NCBI GenBank assembly: GCA_013420905.1
Contig: JAAXNY010000006.1
Coordinates: 2,232,001-2,296,000 of the forward strand
Reading direction: 5' to 3'
Source: Collybia mongolica
Taxonomy: Eukaryota > Basidiomycota > Agaricomycetes > Agaricales > Clitocybaceae
DNA length: 64,000 bases
Each line of letters begins with the position of its first letter. The stretch's first letter is position 1. Position numbers and translations under genes: made by a program. Positions 10,480 through 21,815 of this stretch are shown here, in pieces. A model generated the notes under the pieces. The model was not told the origin of the DNA, did no database searches, and saw only the letters and a program-made list of their open reading frames with translations.

Positions 10480-13400
10480 TCTATAGAATCTGGAATGGAC
10501 TTATTTCTCCTAAGAAAAGAAATAAAGAATGAGTACCTGCCACACAATGTGTTGGCCCACTCCACCCAAGTTTAAGGTTATTGGTAGCTGTATCTATAAT
10601 TTTAGCCTGCTTGATAATTGCATAAATATATGAATCAGCTTCAATGCCATCTTTGGGAGATGCAGGAACCTGGACAACAAGGAAGCGGAGAACTTGTCCA
10701 AAGAAGTCTTGAAGCTCAAACACTGGGATTCAATGCCTTTGATGAGCAAATTTATCAACTTCAAGTTGGTACTAAAAGTTCAGATGTACAGTATGAACAA
10801 TGTGCATGAAAATTTATATTAAAAACCTACCTGCACATATGACATATCACAGCTGTCAGATTTGAGTGACACAATTTCATGTGCTTGTATTGTATCACCT
10901 CCCTCAAGGTGACACATCCACCCATATTGGGTGAACTCAGTGTCTCGAGGTATGAGCTTCCAGATGAGTGATGCAGGCTTACTAAAACAAGTGGCTAGTG
11001 TTGCTGTGAGTACTTTCCAAAGGGAAATAGGGAGAGTTATAGATCCTTTGGGTGGAGTAAAAACATGTAATGGGTCTAAAATAATATAATAAGTAATATA
11101 ACCTGTGGCTTGTAATGAAGAAACATATATAGGGGAAAGCTGTCTTTATTTTCATTGGGCCTAGGAGGTAAAAGGTCCAACTTTCCATGTAAGTTATAAA
11201 GGAGTGTGATTTGTGTTAAGTGTGCACAGGAGGTGACATATTTGTTGATATTGGGATAAGGGAATCTTCGACTTTTAATATGGCAGAGAAGGTCACCACA
11301 ATAGTATTCCATTGGGAATGCCCAATATGCCCAGACTGGTCCCATTGCCCTGATAGTTGGTGCAATGTGTAGAAGAGCATGGATAGTCAGGGGGCATGTC
11401 GACACATGAACTGGATCATAGTTATAGTATAATCTGTAAAATTATTAGATAGTGTTCAATACTTTGACTATTACAAATACTTACTCTTCATACTTCTCAA
11501 CCCAGCTGTTGAAACCCATTTCAAGTTCATCAACTTGATCTTGAGTGATTTCAAATTGAAGACAAAGGTTCAATAGCCTAACCAATTTAATGAAGTGTTT
11601 ATAGTATTGTGGATTTGTAAATCGGCCTTTGAGAAGAGTTGGTGCAATATATAAAGTCCAAATTGAATATGTTTCAGCTATCATCTGTGCCTTTTTAGAT
11701 GCAATATTTGGAACTCTTGACCCAAATGCTGCAGGAATTGTATCTCCAGCATTTTCTGTGGCCTTACCAATAGCTTCCCATACTGTTGGTGCCAACACAT
11801 AACCTGTATTATCATGGCAAAGGTCCTTGAATTTTCCAGTCCACAGACAAACCAAATTTGGGATGAGATTGGACCAGATAAGGTGCATGAAGTCATAAGG
11901 AAATGAGACTGGGAAAGATAGGGAGCTTAAAGCACTGAATAATGGAACACCTTTGATACCATATTTGGTAGCAAGACGGTCAGATTCTGCATTGCTTGGG
12001 GCATATTGAATTTCCTTGGCTTGTTGCATGAATGTTGCATGATTTTGTAATGGAAGTTCAGATGCATTGTATTGTTCCTGATGTCCTGGAAAGCCAGCAT
12101 GTTGCAACAGAACATAATGTGTTGTAATTTGTGAAAAAGGAACACAAATTCCTTTGATTGTATACATCCGACATGGGCAAATTGCATTATGACCTTTCGT
12201 GTGCATGAGCATCAAAATTGCAGGTATGTCACCAAAAATGACAATAAGGTGAGCATGGAGGAGGAAGGTTTCTTTGCTGATTCCATTGAAGGCTGAAACC
12301 CCAATCTTGAGCTGCAGAAGCTCCTGAATTACAGGCCAAAAAAATGAATCTGCATTGTCAGGCTTTTTGGGCCCTGGAATAGTCCCTAGACGAATTATGT
12401 TGTCCTTGAGAAAATGTTCCTCAGGAGGGAGGTTATAATTAAACATGACTATTGGCCATGCTGTCTTTGTGTGGTGCTTAAATGGACCAAAGCCATCAGT
12501 AGATAATCCAAGTGCAATATCATGAGGATCAGAGAAAAACCACTCTGGCAGCTCTTCATCACCAATTTTGATGTAAGTCTCCTGAAGTGATAGGTAGTGT
12601 GTGCCATCAAAGATATCCGTTATCTTCCTTGGGTTGTGTCTGTGTTTTGAACAATATTGCATTTTTTGAGCATAAGGATTATTGGCAGCTGTGGCATGGA
12701 GGTGGGGAATAATAGGCAGATACTCTAGATATGAGTGGGGTGTTTTCCCATCAGCCTTATAGTGGTCAGAAGAGCATTTTGGACATTGGGTGAGAGTTTT
12801 GTAGGGACCAGTGTAACAAATGCAGGAGGAATGACAGCAGTCATAGTGCACAGGCTGAAAACCAGAGAGAAACTGGATACGTTTCTGTATTGTTTTCAGT
12901 GATTCCATGGAGGTTATGTAACATATTTTTTGAAAGGTCCTGTCCATTAGACCTTCATTGATTTTCAAGGCAAAAAAGCAGATGAGCTCCATATCACTCT
13001 CTTCCAACATCTGGTCTATGATACAATGAATAAAAAGGGTATATATCAAAGCGTTGAGTGATAACATGCCTATTTGTGATGATTCCTTTAGAAATCCCTT
13101 TCCAAGAATATCCCATACTGAGACCCCTTCCTGGCCAGCCTCTGCAATTGGCATTTCCAAGCCATCACTGTCTTCCTCAGAAGCTTTGTCAAGGCTATCA
13201 TAACCTCCATTTTCCGAATCTTCATCATCCATGTCCTCATTGTCCTCATTGGCAGTAAAGTGGTGGTTTACATCCCCCCACCATCGCTGACTGAACTGGT
13301 TGATGTGTTCTGCAATGCAGCGGGAATGGCATGGGTTGGACAAGCCGTATTCATCCCACTGGTCCTCAAGTGGTGGCAAAGGAAGTAATATGGGTGGTTC

Positions 13401-13622
13401 AGGGGAATGATTGTGAATACCTGAAGGTCCTGCCCTGCTTGTTTGATGATCTACAAGGTTGTTTCAAGGATATTTGCCTGCCGTTGAACTAGGTGCTTTC
13501 TTTTTCTGTACCCATTGGGGGGGTGCAGGGTATTGGGTAGCTCCTTTCTTGGGGGGGACAAGAGATGGAATCTTCAGCTTAGGCTGAAGTAATTCATTAT
13601 TGAAGTTCTGGATGAGGGATCA
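10480..13622 (-). pseudogene. Tnp2-type CACTA transposase, nearly intact
   Basis: The main exon runs from upstream of 13379 to 11485 and includes a 632-codon open stretch. The next exon starts at 11433 (VSTCPLTIHALLHI..WAYWAFPMEYYCG), with later exons around 10840-11070 (LHVFTPPKGS..) and 10480-10760 (FELQDFFGQVLRFLV). Typical blocks are YNCC-like HYDCCHSSCICYTGP, CPKC, LSTDGFGPF with the expected catalytic Asp, GHNAICPCRM and FPYDFMHLIWSNLIPNL. This identifies the basidiomycete Tnp2 branch of CACTA (En/Spm) transposases. Two in-frame TGA codons, near 13471 and in the exon near 10750 (reading FAHQRH then stop), look like CGA-to-TGA changes. They mark it as recently inactivated unless splicing avoids them. 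It is transcribed away from the palindrome at 14127. Confidence 0.75.
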
Positions 13623-13973
13623 ATTTTGTGCTGCAATTGTTAACATAAGTAACAATTTCCCTCTCCCTTTCAAGTGGCAATTCTCAGTCCTACTGGTGAC
13701 CATTTTGTGGCAGCCACATGCACAGAGTGTCATTTTATTACTCATATTGTACTTTTCCCTAAGAGTTCATAGATATAAATCAAGACTGATAAAAATAACC
13801 ATGTACACACTTGACAGCACAAAAACATACGTCCCCCATGCATACCCCAATCCTGACACTACCATGGAGCCTATGCACATGCTGTGTTGGTAGAATATCC
13901 CCCCACATGGTCCCCAAACCTCAAAAAACGTGGAACATCGTACGATGGGCCTGCAGCAACAATCCTATGTTTC

Positions 13974-14102
13974 CTATATTTTTAATATATTAGCTTGATC
14001 TTGACTCAAAATATATTATCACGCATTATATTCTCCATGGTTTGTACATAGTATTACATTTTTATATAACTATACTATTATAATATAATGATATTTACTT
14101 AC
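13974..14102 (-). other. Putative 5'-leader intron on the Tnp2 side of palindrome A
   Basis: A GTAAGTAAAT donor at 14102 and an AG acceptor at 13974 precede GAAACATAGGATTGTTGC. Length is 129 bp. The same arrangement occurs on the other side and on both sides of palindrome B. Confidence 0.6.
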
Positions 14103-14126
14103 TGGAGGTTTTAGATGGGGATGGCA

Positions 14127-14459
14127 GGAGGAAGGGCGGCAGGGTGGGAGGAAATGATGGTTATGGTAATGGAACAAGAGAGAAAGCGTATGAAAGTGGG
14201 TGGCCAGCACATGATATGGCTTGGAAAGTTCAGCCATTGGGCATCTCAGTCATCAACCATGGCTGAGATGCTGAAGGGCCCAGACTTCTGCACATGAAGG
14301 CTACATGTGAAGCAGCAAATGACTGAGATGTCCAAACTGACCAAGATGCCCAACAGCTGAACTTTCCAAGCCATATCATGTGCTGGCCACCTGCTTTTGC
14401 ATGCTTTCTCTCTTGTTTCGTTACCACCACCATCACCCATCAGCCCCCGCCCTCCCTCC
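14127..14459. repeat. Large imperfect palindrome A between divergent Tnp2 and Spt5-like genes
   Basis: Two arms of about 140 bp are inverted copies: AACAAGAGAGAAAGC, GGCCAGCACATGATATGGC and TTGGAAAGTTCAGC occur in both. The centre is about 60 bp, and the outer ends are G-rich on one side and C-rich on the other. The outer arms resemble those of palindrome B, while the central parts differ. It lies between two oppositely facing leader introns, so it probably serves as a symmetrical divergent promoter and first exon. Confidence 0.85.
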
Positions 14460-14465
14460 TTGTTG

Positions 14466-14589
14466 TAAGTATATGATATTACTAGACTATTAGGTAGTAT
14501 ATAGACTTTGTATTAGTACTTTACAAGCCCAATAGAATTGTAATAAGGAATTGTCTTAAGTTAACAAAGCTAATAAAAAAATCTTATAG
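14466..14589 (+). other. Putative 5'-leader intron on the Spt5-like side of palindrome A
   Basis: A GTAAGTATAT donor at 14466 and an AG acceptor at 14588-14589 are followed directly by GAAACCTATGGATG, which contains the likely start codon of the Spt5-like gene (14597). Length is 124 bp. Confidence 0.6.
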
Positions 14590-14596
14590 GAAACCT

Positions 14597-17256
14597 ATGG
14601 ATGTTACTAGTATGAAGGACAAGACCATGCCTAGTGACGTTCTGAACATGGTGCACAGCTTCGTCGATCTCGAAGCCCAAGTTAACAATGAGGAGGGGGA
14701 GCTAAGTAATGAGGAGGAGCAGGGCCTTGGTGAGTACTTATGCACATTAGAAATGTTGTCAATGTCTTTAACATTGTCTAATGTCCTAGACAACATCATT
14801 GATGATGAAGATGACAACAATAACAGACAGCCATCAGCATCCCTCACCAACGTTCATGACCACAATGAAGAATTTGATGACTTCATCTACGGAATTATGC
14901 AACGATCACAGGCAATGCGTGAGGAGAAGGATGATGATGAGGATGAGGGGGACAATGACAATGACAACAAAGATAAGGCTTATTACAGTCACCTTGCAGG
15001 TGGCTTTTTTTCATGAACCCCCACTCTTGAAGATAACGAGCCAAGGTTTTCTGTTCTAGATCTGGAACGCCAGCCCACCTTTATGGACAGTCCACTAATG
15101 CAGGTCCACTGTATGGTGAGTCTGTCCTTATGCCTCATCAGAACTATACCTAAAATGCAATATTTTATTAGGAGGGGAGGAAGAGAGATGCAGTTATGTT
15201 TGTCCTCAATAACACAAATCCCCAGCATCAAATAAGGTCAGCATTCTGTCAGGACTCTATATGTGGCTGGATTTACATTGAGGCACCCATGAATTCACAT
15301 CTATTGGACCTCTTATGCTCTTTGCCTACCATCTTTTGGCCCTGGGATGGGATTTCAGGAATCGATCTGGAGGAATGGGTAGCATTGCTGAACATGAGCT
15401 ATGCCACAGAAATCCCCACTGCTGGAAACTGGGTCACAATACATTGGGGACTCTACAAAGGCAATGTAGGCTATGTTTCATCAGTGGAAAGCTCAGGCAA
15501 ACTTGAAGTTTTGCTATTACCCTGCCTCCCCCCTAAAGATAGAAATTCCTCTGGTAAAAAAAGGAAGCAATCTGTTGCCTACTCTGACCCAGTCTTGTTT
15601 GACAACAACATGTGAGAACAAATTATCCAAGCATACCCCATGGTCCGAATCATTGATGGCAAGACTAAAGGCCATTTTACCACCTTTGGTCGCAAATTTG
15701 AGTTCTTCCTGGAATGCTGGGAGTTCAGTTTTGGTTCAGTGTCATGCTCCCCAGTTGTGTTAACAAGCAAACTGATGGAGTTCTTTTTATATTCTCCTCA
15801 CCCCAAAATTGAGAATGCCCAGTTCCCTTGTCCTTCGGAATGGCAATTTTTTGAAGGTGAAGAGGTGGTTGTCAAGAAATCCTCCAAGAGAGGCATCATC
15901 AAGTCTGTTGGAGTAGATTCTGCAGAGGTGGATCTTGAGATGGAGGAGGGTTTACATATGGTTTTGTGGTCTGAGATGTGGAAGTTTGTTGCCCCAGGTC
16001 ATTTTGCTGAAGTGATCAGTGGAAGTCTTCAAGGGAAAAAGGGGTAGGTGGTAGAGGTCACAGACAAGCTCATCTTTATTTCTGAATGGCTTGAAACACA
16101 AGAACCAGAGGCCTTCATTGACCCTGATTCCCTAAAGGTAAATGTGTGATTTCTTATATTTCAGTCATATTTTGATATGCTTTGAATAGCCACACAAAGT
16201 TCACAGAAACTGGGTTAAAGTCATTGACCCTCCAATAATTCTGCACAGCCAATTGACACCTCTGAGTAATGTTGCGACCCCCCCCCTCAAGCATGAGGAA
16301 ATTCCCTGGATTGGAGTAGAAGTTTTGATAATCAAGCCAAGACATGCAATGAAGGGTGCATGTGCAATTATCAAAGATGTTCAGCTTTCAAAGGCCACAT
16401 TAAGTGGACTAAGAGTAACTGTCCAATTTCTCCACCTCAATCCAACACATCCATATAGTGGCAAAGTTCTGGATTACAATGATGTTGTAAAGTCCTTGTA
16501 AGTTATATAAGTCCTCTCATAATATTGTAAATTAACTTCCTCCCAAGATCTCATCTTAAATTGGGGGATTATGCCCCTCCCAAAAACAAAATATTTGTAC
16601 CCCTCACACATCATTCCATCAAATTCCCCCCTCCTGTGCCCACTGAAGCCACTACTTCAGCAGTTGGAGGTAGCACTCCAATGCCCAACTTTAATTACTT
16701 GACACCAGCCTGGAATCCATCATCTTGAACACCTGAGATGCCAACATCCCAGGCTCATAATACACCTCTGAGGTTGCAAGAGCAAGACCCCCCCCACCCA
16801 CTATTGGATTGGCAGCTTTTTGGCATCAAGCTGAAGGTATTGGTTACAAGTGGACAACACAAGGGCAAAGAGATGGTTGTTTCTGTGGAGGAGGCAGATC
16901 GAGCTTTGTCAATCTGCTTCACTCATTACAAGACTTCTGGATTTTTACCTCCAGAACATATTTCCCCAAAACGTCCCAATCCTACATGCAACAATGGGCT
17001 GCTGGTGGTTATTGAAGGTGATCACCTTGGCCAATATGTCCATTGGATTCACCATTGTTATGTAAATGACCAGCCAATTATTATATTGGCTGTGGTCAAT
17101 CGGACAGAAGATGGCCATGAAACACTTTCAGGGGATCAGCTAGAGCTCAGTCCAAATGTCTTGTGTATTGGCTATGAAACCAAGGAAGAAAAGGCCCAAA
17201 ATAATGGATTAATGACCAATCTTCGAAAAAATGCCAGCAAAATTCGTGCAAAATAA
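14597..17256 (+). pseudogene. Spt5-like (NGN/KOW) protein gene in element A, decayed
   Basis: The reading starts MDVTSMKDKTMPSDVLNMVH and passes through an acidic stretch, as in Spt5 N-termini. An NGN-like segment follows (RDAVMFVLNN..IRSAFCQDSICGWIYIEA). A chain of KOW-like units comes next: GNWVTIHWGLYKGNVGYV at about 15424-15480, FFEGEEVVVKKSSKRGII, PWIGVEVLIIKPRHAMKG and LLVVIEGDHLGQYV near the C-terminus (about 17002-17040). Spt5 is the eukaryotic NusG homologue that binds RNA polymerase II. Three stops at places where element B has Trp (15612, 16045-16047 and about 16726) and several introns show this copy is broken. The element may have captured a host SPT5 relative or evolved its own paralogue. 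Confidence 0.65.
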
Positions 17257-17675
17257 GATTGTACATAGTATTAGTCCACTTGTAAACTCAGCCTCTTTTT
17301 TTCATACCGTAATTTTGTAATTAGCTCTACATCATAATTTAGTTGTTCACCTTGCTCCCCTTCCCCTTGTCTTGACTTTCCCTCTTTCTCTTTTTTCCCT
17401 TTCTCTTGTCTACTGGGAAGTTAAAATTAAATACAGGGTTAACTAAACTACCACCCTCAATACTGATTTGAATTATGATCTTTGTTGTTAAATTTCAATG
17501 AGACATTATCATTAATTATTCATGTGAGTACTGTTACATACCTTTTTTTCAGACAGGTGGATACTACTGATATTCATGTTGCACTTTTCAGACCTTATAT
17601 CTGCCTTCAAAACATTGGATTTTTTATTGTCATCTGGGTAAGATGTCTCACTTCAGTGTCATGAAGAGAATTGAA
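17257..17675. other. 3' region between convergent genes
   Basis: This is AT-rich and pyrimidine-rich sequence after the Spt5-like stop codon. It probably holds the 3' ends of the convergent Spt5-like gene and small ORF. No further gene was recognised. Confidence 0.4.
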
Positions 17676-17945
17676 TTACTGCTTACCGTTTTCTGCTGAT
17701 ATAGTGGATTTGTGACTTGAGGATCCAGCATTGTGGTACTCTGTAAGCCAAGCTCTATTTTCTGGCAAACCAAGCTGATTTTGTGGCAAGAGAGGAAAGA
17801 AGACATCACTGTCAGAAGACCCACAATCCGACTCAGTCTCAGATTCCGTTGTGCTCTCCACACTGTCACCTGAAACATTGTCATTTTGTTTGGTGTGATG
17901 GGAAGCTGAGGTGCTCAGAGACTTAGACATGAGAGTAATGGCCAT
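17676..17945 (-). CDS. Small acidic Ser-rich ORF of the CACTA cassette (first exon)
   Basis: The ORF starts at ATG 17945. It encodes a Ser/Thr-rich N-terminus, an acidic STTESETESD run and the motif QNQLGLPENRAW, then reaches a likely splice donor (AACG|GTAAGC) near 17685. Element B carries the counterpart at 30297-30686 with TESETESD and ENQLGLLENRDW at matching spacing. Conservation of the motif and of the opposed orientation relative to its neighbours argues for a real gene. No family is recognised, and downstream exons were not resolved. Confidence 0.5.
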   Translation of the reverse strand: MAITLMSKSLSTSASHHTKQNDNVSGDSVESTTESETESDCGSSDSDVFFPLLPQNQLGLPENRAWLTEYHNAGSSSHKSTISAENGKQ

Positions 17946-18208
17946 TGTGTTGTGAATTTCCCTTTGACTTTAACACCTTTTTATATGTGCAATTTTGCCC
18001 ATTCCCCAAGCATCAAATATATTGAGCAAGCCAGATATGGAGAATCCCTACTACCCACCCCAAAACCCATGGTTAAATTTTTTTGTCAACCCTTGTGGTA
18101 ATTATTATGATTTCTCTTTGGGGACTGAACTTACTCAAACTCGAATCTTATAAAGGCTCACTATTTTCTGTGTTTCTCAACATCCCCCTTGTCTATCTCA
18201 ATCTTCTC

Positions 18209-19106
18209 ATGGCAAAAACTACTACATCTAAGGGGTCAACACAAGCTGGCAAATTGATGTCAGCTTCAAATGCATCCAAAAGAAAGGCTTTGACAGGTAT
18301 AAGTTTACTTTATCTTTAAATTCATCTCATAGAACTAGATCATTTATATATTTTATGACCAGCTACACAGGTAAATACATCAGGAGTGGAGGCCATGCAA
18401 GCTCAAATCAAGAAACTGAAAGGTGATGCCTGTTTAATTTTTTTTATCTTTATTATGCTAATTTGACCAGCCGAACTCACTACCTTCTGCAAAGCTGCTC
18501 ATGCTAAAGAAAAAGTGGGGAAACTTATTCTGCACCCTCCGCACAGCGTCGCTGGAAATGGATTCTGTCTCCAGGCTGCAATGCAGCTTCAGGATGACAA
18601 GGAATTATATGGAGCAATTCAGGTAGGTTTTTTCACTACTAATCTCAATACATGATTCTAACAAATCACAGTGCTGTGTTTGCAGTCTGGTTGGTAATGC
18701 TGGGCTCGACTATACAGTTGTTTGGCACAAACAACCTACCCCCCATCATTGCTCAAATTATAAGTGTGGTAAGTTTCTTTCTGTTTTCATTCCCTTGTAT
18801 CTTATGTGATTATTTCAGGCTCAAACTCGGCACAAATATCTCAAACAGTTCCCTCATGGTTGGCCTGTTGAAGAATTCATATAATCACATTTGAAAAATA
18901 AGCATGCCTTTGCTTGTAGATGTGGGTACCTCAAGGAACCTAGTAATATGGTGGATGGCAGTATGGATAGTGATGGAGTGGTGGGAGATGAAGAGGGTGG
19001 GGATGATGATGTGGGTGAAGAGGAAGGTAGTGATGAGGAGGATGAGGGCCAGGAGAATAATGATCAGGAACTCCAGAATGAGGGATATGAATCAGAGGTG
19101 TTCTAG
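18209..19106 (+). pseudogene. Third gene of the CACTA cassette in element A
   Basis: Exon 1 is 18209-18296 (MAKTTTSKGSTQAGK..). Later exons contain GVEAMQAQIKKLK, then KEKVGKLILHPPHSVAG, then LDYTVVWHKQP, then KYLKQFPHGWPVEEFI, HLKNKHAFACRCGYL and a long Asp/Glu-rich tail ending at 19106. The pattern (charged N-terminus, coiled short helix, P-H-x-W-P..E, LKNK..ACRCGYL) resembles a basidiomycete family of unknown function found near transposons. A TAA replaces Lys of the element B protein just before HLKNKH, so this copy is truncated. Confidence 0.5.
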
Positions 19107-19149
19107 TTAAGAGAGCATTCAAATTACAATATCTTAGATCTTATGAATG

Positions 19150-19630
19150 TTAAACCTTAACTGTACAAAATGGATGAAGTATTTTTATTGATAACAGGGA
19201 ACAAAGAATGAATTTAAGTAATGTAAATGGTACAAAATTCATCCCTACAAAGGCTGTTATTCCCACCTGTGATGGTATGAAATCCATCCCATAGCCTCAA
19301 GAATTGGCAGTAATGTTACCCCAAAAAACATTGCTATTCTCACCCATCAAGGTATTAAATTAATCCCATATTGATAGGACTTACCTCCCACAATGGTTGT
19401 TTTTTCCACCTATGGTGGAATGAAATTCATCCCATAGCTTCAACAATCAGGGGTATGAATATAGACAAATTTCGTATGAAATTCATCCACTAAATCATAC
19501 CTTAAGGGGGGATTTTTCCTCCTTTTTTTCCCTCCACAGAGGGTGTTTTTTCATACATTTTTGGGATGAAATTCATTACTTAAGGGGATGAAATATGGGT
19601 TGAATTTCACCCATTTCCAGTTTCACAGTG
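19150..19630. repeat. Right subterminal repeats and end of CACTA-like element A
   Basis: Several ATGAAATTCATCCCATA-like units occur in alternating orientation, then CACAGTG at 19624-19630 as the candidate tip. Confidence 0.55.
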
Positions 19631-19783
19631 TCCATAAAGCAGTGCATTAATGAGACTTAAATTATTTTCCATGAGGGTATAGTTTCAAGCTGAGTTTCAA
19701 ATACAGTATTACACAGGTCAGTTGTACACTATTGCTCACTTGGACACTTGCCTTTATCTTATGTAATTGGACATGTAGTGCTA

Positions 19784-19993
19784 CAGTGGCTCAAAAAACT
19801 GCCCCAATGTTTGTACATTTTTGAAAGATCAATATGGTATGAAGTGCTGACATAAGCAGGGGACCTGGGGTAATTATGTAAGATACTATGACATCGTGGC
19901 TTTCCAATGGACCCTGGATCATGTGATTTGGATCAAAACCCATTAAGCTATAGGCCAAACAAAATGATTACTCATTGGGGCAGTTTTTTGACC
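19784..19993. repeat. Left terminal inverted repeat of the Tc1-type element
   Basis: The tip reads CAGTGGCTCAAAAAACTGCC. The inner border repeats the tip core in inverted form (TTGGGGCAGTTTTTTGA), so each repeat has two copies of the same core facing each other. The partner at 21182-21391 has the same design. Confidence 0.85.
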
Positions 19994-20010
19994 CTCTATT
20001 AATTTTCTAT

Positions 20011-21030
20011 CTAATACTTTGTATGACCACCTTTTGCCTTTATAACTGCTTGTATCCGCCTGGGCATACTTTCTATCAGGTTTTGGCATACCTCTGGTGG
20101 AATTTCACCCCACTCTTCAGCCAATCTATCCCACAACTCATGTACTCCTTTGGGTGGTGTCGGATATTCTTTAAGATGGCGCTTGAGATGTTCCCAAAGG
20201 TGTTCTATTGGATTCATGTCAGGGGATTGGGCAGGCCAGCCAAGGACTTGAATGTTGTTGTCTTCAAACCACTGTGTGGCCAGTCCAGATGTGTGTTTGG
20301 GGTCGTTATCTTGCTGAAAGTAGCGCTCGCCATCCACCATTTCCAACTTCTCAAAACTTTCCTGAACTCCACTCTCCAAAATTTCACAGTATTGAACCTT
20401 GTCCATGTTCCCCTGCACCTCTATGAGCTTTCCCACTCCATTCCACCCCATACAACCCCATACCATGAGGTTTCCTCCTCCTCCATGTTTGACAGTAGGT
20501 GATGTTGTTCTATCAGATGGTGGTTCTCCCCTTTGTTTCCAGACATAAACCTTTCCATCTGACCCAATCCTATTGATTTTGGTCTCATCTGTCCATAGAA
20601 CCCTTTTCCAGTCCTCCACAGTCCAGCTTTCATGATATTTTGCAAACTGGAGACGCCGGATGCGATGGGCTTGTTTGAGAAGAGGAGCTTTCCTCTTTGT
20701 AGCAGCATAAAATTGATTTTCCTTGAGTGCATTTCTGACTGTCTGGGGTGTGACAGGATTGGGGATGATGCCATTGATGAATTGGGTAGCCTGAACTGCA
20801 TTATCAAGCTTCCCTGACTTGATTTGACGAATAATTGACTGTTTGTCACGAACAGACAGCTTGGAGGGGCGGCCACCAAGGTTGTTTTCTTTGTTTCCAT
20901 CCACATCTTTGCTGATCCTACTGATGGTACCCTTCCCTAGACCAGTTTTCTCCTTGATTTGACGCTGAGAATAGCCCTCATTGAGGAGAGAAACAACAGT
21001 ATTGTGCTGAGCAGTAGAAATGGCTTTCAT
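20011..21030 (-). CDS. Tc1/mariner DD34E transposase, 339 aa
   Basis: This single-exon ORF is uninterrupted from ATG 21030 to the stop. Residues 1-60 form a helix-turn-helix (GYSQRQIKEKTGLGKGTISR) followed by GGRPSK, a GRPR-like hook. The catalytic triad is D148 (WTDETKIN), D241 (QQDNDPKHT) and E276 (SPDMNPIEHLWEHLK), with 34 residues between the last two. Length and motifs match active Tc1 family transposases. The enzyme binds the terminal repeats and performs cut-and-paste at TA. No frameshift, stop or altered catalytic residue was seen, so this copy may be functional. Confidence 0.95.
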   Translation of the reverse strand: MKAISTAQHNTVVSLLNEGYSQRQIKEKTGLGKGTISRISKDVDGNKENNLGGRPSKLSVRDKQSIIRQIKSGKLDNAVQATQFINGIIPNPVTPQTVRNALKENQFYAATKRKAPLLKQAHRIRRLQFAKYHESWTVEDWKRVLWTDETKINRIGSDGKVYVWKQRGEPPSDRTTSPTVKHGGGGNLMVWGCMGWNGVGKLIEVQGNMDKVQYCEILESGVQESFEKLEMVDGERYFQQDNDPKHTSGLATQWFEDNNIQVLGWPAQSPDMNPIEHLWEHLKRHLKEYPTPPKGVHELWDRLAEEWGEIPPEVCQNLIESMPRRIQAVIKAKGGHTKY

Positions 21031-21181
21031 GATGGTGGTAAGAGGTCAAGAAGATGATTGAACCAATTCCAACATGTCAAATTGATACAAATAAAGTCAC
21101 ATGACATTGTTTATTCTTCCCACAGTCCATAATGTTCTTGCATTGGATCATAAATGCCAGAATAATGGAAAATAAGATAAG

Positions 21182-21391
21182 GGTCAAAAAACTGCCCCAA
21201 TAAGTAACCATTTTGTTTGGCTTATAGCTTAATGGATATTGATCCAAATCACATGATCCAGGGTCCATTGGAAAGCCACGATGTCATAGTATCTTACATA
21301 ATTACCCCAGGTCCCCTGCTTATGTCAGCACTTCATACCATATTGATCTTTCAAAAATGTACAAACATTGGGGCAGTTTTTTGAGCCACTG
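21182..21391. repeat. Right terminal inverted repeat of the Tc1-type element
   Basis: This is a nearly exact inverted copy of 19784-19993; a few substitutions occur only towards the inner end. Confidence 0.85.
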
Positions 21392-21815
21392 TATAATGTT
21401 AAGCCTCTGAGGTCAGTATACATTATATATGCTACGAACAAGGGTCAGGTCAGTGGTATTATACCCAGCAGTCATGGTGATCGCAAATCATCAAAATCTG
21501 TTCCTGATTGTGAAATTGTATTTGGGCTCATGTATCATGAAAATGCTGCCACCTTTAATCAATCAAGCTCAGAGGTGTTTGCATATGTACAGTGAATGGT
21601 TTGGTGCCAGGTATTTTTGCAAGCATTCACTAGTCATCACGCTGAGGCTAAATCATAGTTGGGAGGGGGGGGATTGCGATAATTGTGACCATGTCACAAC
21701 TGTGACACTCACAAAGATGTCACACATGAAATCTGAGGCGAATAATCAGTTGCCAGTGCATTGCATTGTCCGTGCACCTGTTACAAGTACTGCCTCTACT
21801 GTCAATACCTCTGCC

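Larger units (their letters stand above)
8910..19630. mobile_element. CACTA-like element A with Tnp2, Spt5-like and two further genes
   Basis: Candidate tips are CACTGTG at 8910-8916 and its complement CACAGTG at 19624-19630, both next to arrays of ATGAAATTCATCC-like repeats. Between them lie a Tnp2 transposase gene (minus), a palindrome, an Spt5-like gene (plus), a small opposed ORF (minus) and a third gene (plus). The same gene set recurs in mirror order in element B, so the cassette belongs together. No 3-bp target duplication was found (ATG left, TCC right), so the exact borders are provisional. Confidence 0.6.
19784..21391 (-). mobile_element. Tc1-type transposon with intact transposase, 1608 bp
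   Basis: Inverted repeats of about 210 bp (19784-19993 and 21182-21391) are almost identical, and TA duplications flank them (19782-19783 and 21392-21393). The single transposase ORF is full-length with all catalytic residues. Near-identity of the two repeats suggests recent insertion. It lies inside the left part of the pogo relic. Confidence 0.93.
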
